A DNA stretch of 46,965 nucleotides from contig NZ_SMKO01000061.1 in NCBI RefSeq assembly GCF_004348685.1, positions 1-46,965 of the forward strand, in the 5' to 3' direction. Under the pieces are notes generated by a model that made no database searches, was not told the DNA's origin, and saw only the letters and a program-made list of their open reading frames with translations. Each line of letters starts with the position of its first letter. Positions within the stretch are counted from its first letter, which is position 1. Below are positions 40,319 to 46,965 of this stretch, one piece after another. Both the position numbers and the translations under genes were made by a program. This DNA comes from Nonomuraea deserti (GTDB lineage Bacteria > Actinomycetota > Actinomycetes > Streptosporangiales > Streptosporangiaceae).

Positions 40319-41211
40319 TCAGGCCGCCGGTCCTGGGGACATGCGGGCCAGGGCGCCCGCCTCCAGCGCCACCCAGATCGCCCCGTCGGGCCCGACCGTC
40401 AGCCCGTGCGGCTCGCCCTTGCGCACGCCGTCAGGCCCGTGGGCGAGATCGTCGGGAAGGGAGGGGAGCGGACGGTGGTCGATGACGCCGTCGACCGTGA
40501 TGCGGCCGAGGCGGCCGGCGGCCCATTCGGTGAACCAGAGGGCGCCGTCGGGGCCGGTGATGATGGCGTGCGGGCGGGCCTCCCGGTCGGGAAGGGCGAA
40601 TTCGGTGATGTCGCCCGCGGTGTCGATCCGGCCGATCTGGCCCGCGCCGATCTCCACGAACCACAGCGCCCCGTCGGGCCCCAGCGTGATGCCCACCGGT
40701 GCGCCGGCTTCGGTGGGGAGCGGGTGGACGGTCACCTCGCCTGCCATCGACACGCGGCCGATGGCGTTGCCCTGGTTGATGGTGAACCAGACGGCGTCGT
40801 CGGGCCCCGCCGTGAGGAAGGCCGGCATGCCGCCCTCCACCGGCACCTGGAACTCGCTCAGCGTCCCGTCGGCCGCGATGCGCCCGATCTTGCCGCTCTG
40901 CATCTGGGTGAACCACATGGCGCCGTCGGGGCCCATGACGATGCCGTACGGGGAGTCGGCCGCGTACGCCGTCACCTGCCCTTCGGCGGTGATGCGGCAG
41001 ACCCGCCCGCCCTTGCCCTCGGTGAACCACAGGGCTCCGTCGGGCCCCGGCGTGATCACGGTCGGCAGGCCGTCGGCCGGGTCGAGCTGGTGGATCACCG
41101 GCTCCTGGCCGGGCGCCAGCCTGCCGACGCGCCCTTCGTGGACGAGCGTGAACCACAACGCTCCGTCCGCCCCTGTGGTGATGCCGTAGGGTGCGCCGGC
41201 ACTGATCCTGG

Positions 41212-41218
<7 letters not shown>
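40319..41218 (-). CDS. vgb: Virginiamycin B lyase (streptogramin B lyase) homologue
   Basis: 299 residues from ATG 41218, overlapping the ABC-F stop by seven bases. Seven beta-propeller blades are visible as repeats of GPDGALWFTE. The blade 6-7 region matches staphylococcal Vgb closely: ARPHAIITGPDGALWFTEWA near residue 217 and EPHGLTVGPDGAIWVALEAG near 270, so the catalytic His residues (ARPHAI, EPHGL) and Glu residues (FTEW, ALEAG) are kept. NQGNAIGRVSMAGEVT and GAPVGITLGPDGALWFVEIG also match. Vgb opens the streptogramin B ring by a beta-elimination at the ester bond, using Mg2+. Actual activity is inferred. Confidence 0.88.
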
Positions 41219-42804
<1,586 letters not shown>

Positions 42805-42819
42805 GATAGAACTCCAATC

Positions 42820-42874
42820 GCAACTGCTGTAGCTTTAGTGTGACATGCGGGGAAGGTTAATGCAACTGGAGTAG
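42820..42874. promoter_or_regulatory. Divergent control region with GCAACTG-N2-GTAG repeats
   Basis: GCAACTG-CT-GTAG (42820-42832) and GCAACTG-GA-GTAG (42862-42874) are direct repeats exactly 42 bases apart, about four helical turns. They lie in front of the ABC-F start and the TetR start, respectively. The second copy contains the GGAG ribosome site of the TetR gene, so binding there could block it. They are probable operators of the TetR protein. Confidence 0.6.
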
Positions 42875-42877
42875 ATT

Positions 42878-43465
42878 TTGCAGTCTAACAAGCGTCCAGG
42901 AGGGCGGAGCGCGCGCGTGCGCGACGCCGTACGCCGGGCGACGCTCGCAGAGCTGGGCGAGTGCGGCTACGCGGGCTTGACGGTGGAGAACATCGCCGAG
43001 CGGTCAGGGGTGCACAAGACGACGGTCTACCGGAGGTGGGGCAACGTCGAGGGGCTGATCTCCGACGCCCTCGAGCTGGCCACGGACGAGCCGTGGCCCG
43101 TCCCCGACACCGGCTCGATCAAGGGCGATCTGCGGGGCATCGTGCAGCTGGTGCGCACCGGCTTCGACGATCCGGAGCTGGGGCCGGTCTCGTCGGCGTT
43201 CGTGGCGGCCGCCATGCAGAACCCCGACGCGGCGCGGGCGCTGCACGAGTTCTTCGTGGCGCGGCACGAGCAGTCGGCCGAGGTGGTCCGGCGGGCGGTC
43301 GCCCGGGGGGAGCTGCCCGACATCATCGACGTCCGCGAGGTGATCAGGGTCGCGGTCGCCCCCGTCTACTACCGGCTGTTCGTCGCGCACGAGCCGGTGA
43401 CCGAGCAGGACGCCGACCGCGCCGCCGACGCCGCGCTCGCCGCCGCCCGCGCCGGCGTCCTCTGA
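42878..43465 (+). CDS. TetR family regulator
   Basis: 195 residues from TTG 42878, with GGAG at 42868-42871 six bases before it. The TetR helix-turn-helix is at residues 13-60: VRDAVRRATLAELGECGYAG, then LTVENIAERSGVHKTTVYRR and WGNVEGLISDALEL. The C-terminal domain (about 80-195) resembles TetR_C_11-type ligand domains (FVAAAMQNPDAARALHEFFV). It lies divergent from the ABC-F/vgb operon and is its likely repressor, released by an antibiotic or its product. Confidence 0.92.
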   Translation: MQSNKRPGGRSARVRDAVRRATLAELGECGYAGLTVENIAERSGVHKTTVYRRWGNVEGLISDALELATDEPWPVPDTGSIKGDLRGIVQLVRTGFDDPELGPVSSAFVAAAMQNPDAARALHEFFVARHEQSAEVVRRAVARGELPDIIDVREVIRVAVAPVYYRLFVAHEPVTEQDADRAADAALAAARAGVL

Positions 43466-43474
43466 GCGAGGCCA

Positions 43475-43491
43475 CGGGCGGGATCCGCCCG
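43475..43491. terminator. Hairpin between convergent tetR and kinase genes
   Basis: CGGGCGG (43475-43481), loop GAT, CCGCCCG (43485-43491): a perfect 7-bp stem ten bases after the TetR stop codon and 28 bases before the kinase stop. It may terminate both convergent transcripts. Confidence 0.5.
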
Positions 43492-43518
43492 CCGGCTGAT
43501 GTCGTTTGAGGCGCGCGC

Positions 43519-45150
43519 TCAGGGCTCCTTCTGGGCGCGCAGCTCGAAGTCGTCGAACGTCGTCTTCAGCAGTGACGTGCCGTCCTTCGCCGTACGCGCG
43601 AACAACCCCACATGGCCGTTGCCGATCCCGTGGGGGTCGTCCACCTGGTGCACCCGCTGGTCGTTCACCCACAACGTCAGCCGCACCGTCGTCCCCCGCT
43701 GCTCGCACGACGCCACGATGCGGGCGGGCTTGCCGGGCAGCCCGTCGACCTGCACCGGCTGGGCCAGCGTGCCGCCGGCGCCGTCGACGATGCGCCGGAT
43801 CCTGGCCTGCCCCTTGGTGTCGAGCCCGAACTCGTAGTAGGTGTCGTCCTCGTCGGAGTTGTGGCAGTAGACGCCGTACTCGCCGGTGCCTGTCGACCTC
43901 TTGACCTGGGAGGTCACGGCGACCACGACGGACGACGGCAACATCGGCGTGGGCGTGGCCGAGGGGTCGGGCGTGGTCGTGGGCTTGGCGATGAGGAAGG
44001 GGATGGGCGCCTTCGCCCAGCGCTCCTCGTTGTACTCCTCCACGTCCAGCCCGTAGGTGCCGTCCGTGCGGTATCCGTAACTGGAGCTCTGCCCCGGGTC
44101 GTAGGTGCCGTTCCAGCCGCCGGTGGTCTGCGTGAAGTCCTCGCGGTAGAGGACGCTCAGGTCGTCGGGCGGCCCATCGGGGCCGAGCAGCGCCCACGCC
44201 GTCAGCCCGCCGGCCACGACCAGCGCGGTGGCCGCCGCGATCCCGGCGACCAGCTTGCCGCGCCCCTTCGCCGCACCCGGCCGCACGCTGGTGTAGAGGG
44301 CGGTGGCGGCCTGCTGCCAGGTCACCTGTACGGTCTGCGCCGCCTGCTCCGGCGCGGCCGACCGCCCCACGAGATGGTCGAGCAGCTGCTGCGCGGTCGG
44401 CCGCGCGGCCGGGTCTTTCCGCAGCGCGGCCCCGACCAGCTCCCGCAGGCCGGGCTCGACGGCGTCGAGGGCCGGCTCGGTGTTGAGCACCTGGTAGACG
44501 ATCGCCGGCAGCGTGTCGCCGCCGAAGGGCGCCCGCCCGCTGGCCGCGTACGCCACCAGGCAGCCCCACGAGAACACGTCGCAGGCCGGGGACACCGGCT
44601 CGCCCCGCAGCACCTCCGGAGCCATGTAGCGGGGCGTGCCGACCAGCTCGCCGGTGCCCGTGACGCCGCCGAGCGTGTCGAGCGCCCGCGCGATGCCGAA
44701 GTCGATCACCCGCGGGCCGACGGGCGACAGCAGCACGTTGGACGGCTTGAGGTCCCGGTGCACGACCCCGGCGCCGTGGATGGCGGTGAGCGCGGTGGCC
44801 ACGCTGACGGCCAGCGCGTCGAGGCTGGACCCGCGCAGGGGCCCGGACTGGCGTACGGCCTCCTCGAGGTTGGGACCGGGCACGTATTCGGTGACGACGT
44901 AGAGCTGGTCGCCGTCGAGAGCGGCCTCGATCACCGCGGCCGTGCAGAACCTGCGCACCCGCTGGGCCGCGTCGGCCTCCCGGCGGAACCGCATGCGGAA
45001 CTGCTCGTGCTGGGTGAGCTCCGGGTTGATCACCTTGACGGCGACGCGCTGCCCGGCGGGATCCTCGGCAAGGTGGACCGTGCCCATCCCACCTCGGCCC
45101 AGCACGTTCAGCAGCCGGTAGCGCCCGATCTGGGATGTTTCACCGCTCAC
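43519..45150 (-). CDS. Receptor-like serine/threonine protein kinase
   Basis: 543 residues from GTG 45150. The kinase domain covers about 10-265: glycine loop LGRGGMGTVHLAED, Lys39 in VAVKVI, catalytic loop VVHRDLKPSNVLL, IDFGIA (DFG) and GTPRYMAPEVLRG. One transmembrane helix is at about 300-322 (LVAGIAAATALVVAGGLTAW). The extracellular part (330-540) looks like a jelly-roll LamG/concanavalin-type domain (LYREDFTQTTGGWNGTYDPG, then EYGVYCHNSDEDDTYYEFGL and VGLFARTAKDGTSLLKTTFD). It replaces the PASTA repeats of PknB and may bind a carbohydrate or protein signal. A membrane protein gene precedes it by six bases. Confidence 0.93.
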   Translation of the reverse strand: MSGETSQIGRYRLLNVLGRGGMGTVHLAEDPAGQRVAVKVINPELTQHEQFRMRFRREADAAQRVRRFCTAAVIEAALDGDQLYVVTEYVPGPNLEEAVRQSGPLRGSSLDALAVSVATALTAIHGAGVVHRDLKPSNVLLSPVGPRVIDFGIARALDTLGGVTGTGELVGTPRYMAPEVLRGEPVSPACDVFSWGCLVAYAASGRAPFGGDTLPAIVYQVLNTEPALDAVEPGLRELVGAALRKDPAARPTAQQLLDHLVGRSAAPEQAAQTVQVTWQQAATALYTSVRPGAAKGRGKLVAGIAAATALVVAGGLTAWALLGPDGPPDDLSVLYREDFTQTTGGWNGTYDPGQSSSYGYRTDGTYGLDVEEYNEERWAKAPIPFLIAKPTTTPDPSATPTPMLPSSVVVAVTSQVKRSTGTGEYGVYCHNSDEDDTYYEFGLDTKGQARIRRIVDGAGGTLAQPVQVDGLPGKPARIVASCEQRGTTVRLTLWVNDQRVHQVDDPHGIGNGHVGLFARTAKDGTSLLKTTFDDFELRAQKEP

Positions 45151-45156
45151 GCCGCG

Positions 45157-46080
45157 CTAGCTTACCGATGCCGGCCTGCTCGGGGCAGATCCGTACGGAA
45201 CCCGTGTGCGCCGCGCGTACGCCGACGTCGCCACGGCCAGCCCGGCCCCCCACACGAGGTAGGCGGGCACGGCGACCCAGTAGAACGTCTCCGGCGGGTC
45301 GCCCGCGCCGAACGGGACGCGCCCGCTGAGCCGTTCGGCCACCATCTGCCCGAGCCCGACCCCGAAGTACGCGAGGAGCCCGCCCGACACGGCGACGGCC
45401 GGCCACAACACCAGCCCGCGCGGCACGGCGCGTCCGGCGAGCCCGGGCGCCCAGCTCGGCCACACCCGCCCCCACCTGTGCACGAGCGCCAGCGGCAGCA
45501 CCGTCCCGGCCAGCAGGAACCCGGCCTCGAACACCGCCGTCCCGCCCGCGGAGGGCGTGCTCCCGAACCCGACCGCCGCCTGCGCCGCGACCCGCGTCAG
45601 GAAGCCGCCGACGGCGACGTAGGCGCCCGCGTACGCCCAGCGCGGCGTGTGGTCCAGCCCTTTGAGTTCCACCCGCCGGTACGCCCGCGCGGACCGCCAC
45701 ACCAGCGACCCGCAGCCGACGCAGGCCGCCTTGCTGACGGCGCCCAGCGGGTGGACCGGGATCCCCAGGCCGGGGATGACCGTGCCGACGACGTCGAGCA
45801 GCAGCAGGGCCCCCGACACCACGAACGCGCCGCCCACCGCCCACGCCACGGCCGCGAGCGCCGTCCTGGCCGGGCCCGCCGTACGGACGGTCATCATGGC
45901 CACGAGCGTCACCGCCGCCGCGCCGCACAGGGCCACGGCTCCCCACCCGGTGAAGACGACCAGGTCGGGACCGACCGGTGACAGGCGCTCCGGCATGTGC
46001 CCGAGCTGCCAGGAGATGCGGAGCCCTCCGTAGAGGACCACGGACACGAGGGCGAGAGCCGCCGCTGAGAGCTTCCTCAT
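45157..46080 (-). CDS. Hypothetical multi-pass membrane protein
   Basis: 307 residues from ATG 46080, with AGGATGG a few bases upstream; ATG 46089 is an alternative and the in-frame extension to 46254 has no ribosome site. Eight or more hydrophobic helices are visible, the first at AAALALVSVVLYGGLRISW. Motifs such as GLRISWQLG, LKGLDHTPRWAYAGAYVAVG and GDPPETFYWVAVPAYLVWGAG resemble uncharacterised actinomycete integral membrane proteins. No function is recognised. Its stop lies six bases before the kinase start, so the two are one transcription unit, and this protein may act with the kinase at the membrane. Confidence 0.75.
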   Translation of the reverse strand: MRKLSAAALALVSVVLYGGLRISWQLGHMPERLSPVGPDLVVFTGWGAVALCGAAAVTLVAMMTVRTAGPARTALAAVAWAVGGAFVVSGALLLLDVVGTVIPGLGIPVHPLGAVSKAACVGCGSLVWRSARAYRRVELKGLDHTPRWAYAGAYVAVGGFLTRVAAQAAVGFGSTPSAGGTAVFEAGFLLAGTVLPLALVHRWGRVWPSWAPGLAGRAVPRGLVLWPAVAVSGGLLAYFGVGLGQMVAERLSGRVPFGAGDPPETFYWVAVPAYLVWGAGLAVATSAYARRTRVPYGSAPSRPASVS

Positions 46081-46205
46081 GGCCGCCATCCTGCGATGGC
46101 CCCCGCCGGCCGCGCCTCCCCACGAGGAGGCGTTCCCTTCCCCCGTACGGGGGAAGAAGGGCCACCTCGGGGGCGGGGGCGAACGACTTGCGTTCCGGGC
46201 GCTGA

Positions 46206-46217
46206 GAACATATGTTC
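46206..46217. promoter_or_regulatory. LexA/SOS box
   Basis: GAACATATGTTC is a perfect palindrome matching the actinobacterial SOS box core GAAC-N4-GTTC, here with ATAT in the centre and CGAT following. It lies 69-80 bases before the DUF6504 start. Placement in front of an error-prone polymerase operon is the expected LexA target arrangement. Confidence 0.85.
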
Positions 46218-46285
46218 GATAGGTAAGCGCCCGCCTTCCCCCGGGCGGCTCCACATACAGACCAGAGCCGGCGGGGAGAAGCGTC

Positions 46286-46552
46286 TTGAGCAGACTCTAT
46301 GGCGATCCGATAGAGGTGTGGACCAGAGACGGGGAGCCGACCCAGTTCGTCTGGCGCGACCGCCTCTATCTCGTGCGCCGGATCCTCGACCACTGGGTGG
46401 TCGCGCGCGAGTGGTGGAAGACGAGCGAGGGCGATCCGGGCGAGCGCCGGTTCTGGCGGGTCGAGGCGGGCCCCGGCCGCGAGGTGGGCTCCTACGAGCT
46501 GCGCTACGACACCGCCGGCAACGGCTGGCTGCTGCTGAGGGCGTGGGACTGA
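46286..46552 (+). CDS. DUF6504 family protein
   Basis: 88 residues from TTG 46286, with GGGGAG at 46273-46278. The protein reads YGDPIEVWTRDGEPTQFVWR, then DRLYLVRRILDHWVVAREWW, and ends with FWRVEAGP, SYELRYD and WLLLRAWD. It is a small beta-rich protein rich in Trp and Arg. DUF6504 genes commonly precede dnaE2 in actinobacterial mutagenesis cassettes, and here the two overlap by one base (TGATG). It may be a polymerase accessory factor. Its biochemical role is unknown. Confidence 0.8.
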   Translation: MSRLYGDPIEVWTRDGEPTQFVWRDRLYLVRRILDHWVVAREWWKTSEGDPGERRFWRVEAGPGREVGSYELRYDTAGNGWLLLRAWD

Positions 46553-46965
46553 TGGCGCCCCCGTTCCCGCACCTCAACGTGTGCTCGGCCTACTCCATGC
46601 GCTACGGCACCGCCTTCCCGCGCGCGCTGGCGAGCCGGGCGGCCGAGCACGGCATGGACATCCTGGCGCTGACCGACCGCGACGGGCTCTACGGCGCGAT
46701 CAAACACGTCCAGGCGTGCGCCGAGGCCGGCATCGCGCCGGTGCTCGGCGTGAACCTCGCGCTCGACGTCCCGGCGCCCAGCCTGCTGCCGGGGCTGCCG
46801 CCGCCCCGCCGCCCCAAGACCGGCCCCGGCGCGGAGGACCGCGTCACGGTGCTGGCCCGCGCGGGCGGCTGGTCCCGCCTGTGCCGCCTGGTCACGGCCG
46901 CCCACCACGCCGGCGAGCGGGGCGCGCCCAGGCTGACCCGCGAGCTGGCCGGCGAGTGGGCGGGC
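46552..46965 (+). CDS. dnaE2: Error-prone DNA polymerase III alpha subunit, N-terminal part (3' end outside window)
   Basis: 138 codons are visible from ATG 46552. This is the PHP domain of a C-family polymerase: FPHLNVCSAYSMRYGTAFPR, then LASRAAEHGMDILALTDRDG and LYGAIKHVQACAEAGIAPVL. The metal motif His-x-His of active PHP domains is replaced (HLNVCSAYS: Asn9 and Cys11), so the PHP site is probably inactive, as in many DnaE2 proteins. DnaE2 (ImuC) extends damaged templates during SOS mutagenesis. It is behind a LexA box and coupled to DUF6504. The rest of the gene is not in the window. Confidence 0.85.
   Translation, partial: MAPPFPHLNVCSAYSMRYGTAFPRALASRAAEHGMDILALTDRDGLYGAIKHVQACAEAGIAPVLGVNLALDVPAPSLLPGLPPPRRPKTGPGAEDRVTVLARAGGWSRLCRLVTAAHHAGERGAPRLTRELAGEWAG

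Overview
The window is about 47 kb of very high-GC DNA. Codons strongly prefer G or C in the third position, GTG and TTG starts are common, stop/start overlaps of the ATGA or GTGA type are frequent, and intergenic gaps are short. Together with CobQ, a PknB-type kinase, an MT0933-type antitoxin, a DUF6504-DnaE2 pair behind a GAAC-N4-GTTC SOS box, and a reduced MreB-like protein, this points to a filamentous actinomycete, most likely of the Streptosporangiaceae (Nonomuraea-like). That placement is inference from gene content. No tRNA, rRNA, CRISPR array, transposase or integrase was seen.

Region 1 (1-12.9 kb) is a carbohydrate catabolic locus. A ThuA-like protein (cut by the window edge) and a Gfo/Idh/MocA dehydrogenase are followed by a GntR/UTRA regulator and a nearly gapless operon: sugar-binding lipoprotein, two permeases, a GH94-like (alpha/alpha)6 glycosidase or phosphorylase, a ROK kinase, a SIS-domain phosphosugar protein, an SDR, an FAD oxidoreductase and a phosphotriesterase-fold hydrolase. 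A secreted alpha/beta hydrolase converges on the operon end. Its promoter carries a 24-bp block that matches the block in front of the GntR gene at 23 positions, so both promoters are probably controlled by the same regulator. No ATPase for the transporter is present.

Region 2 (12.9-27.3 kb) mixes intact genes (DoxX-like, a large secreted GH92 mannosidase with a perfect 14-bp palindrome upstream, cupin, MreB-like protein, PucR regulator, D-amino-acid dehydrogenase-like flavoprotein, DUF1772 protein, APH-like kinase) with clear gene remnants. The remnants are a truncated acyl-CoA-dehydrogenase-fold protein joined to a DUF4185-like fragment, a MarR/MFS pair that has lost both N-termini, and a YCII-like fragment.

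Region 3 (27.3-40 kb) holds an AlkA-like glycosylase overlapping a two-component system. That system faces a secreted DUF5666-like protein across a symmetric set of 11-bp-period repeats. Beyond it lie a second APH-like kinase, a YdeI remnant, an MT0933-type antitoxin, a metallo-beta-lactamase-fold protein, an MFS transporter, cobyric acid synthase, a frameshifted zinc-ribbon protein, an SDR, an I36-type secreted protein, a LysE exporter and a quinone oxidoreductase.

Region 4 (40-47 kb) contains a likely streptogramin-type resistance module: a TetR regulator divergent from an ABC-F protein that overlaps a virginiamycin B lyase homologue with its signature residues intact. A membrane protein plus receptor Ser/Thr kinase pair follows, then an SOS-controlled DUF6504-DnaE2 operon that runs off the window end.
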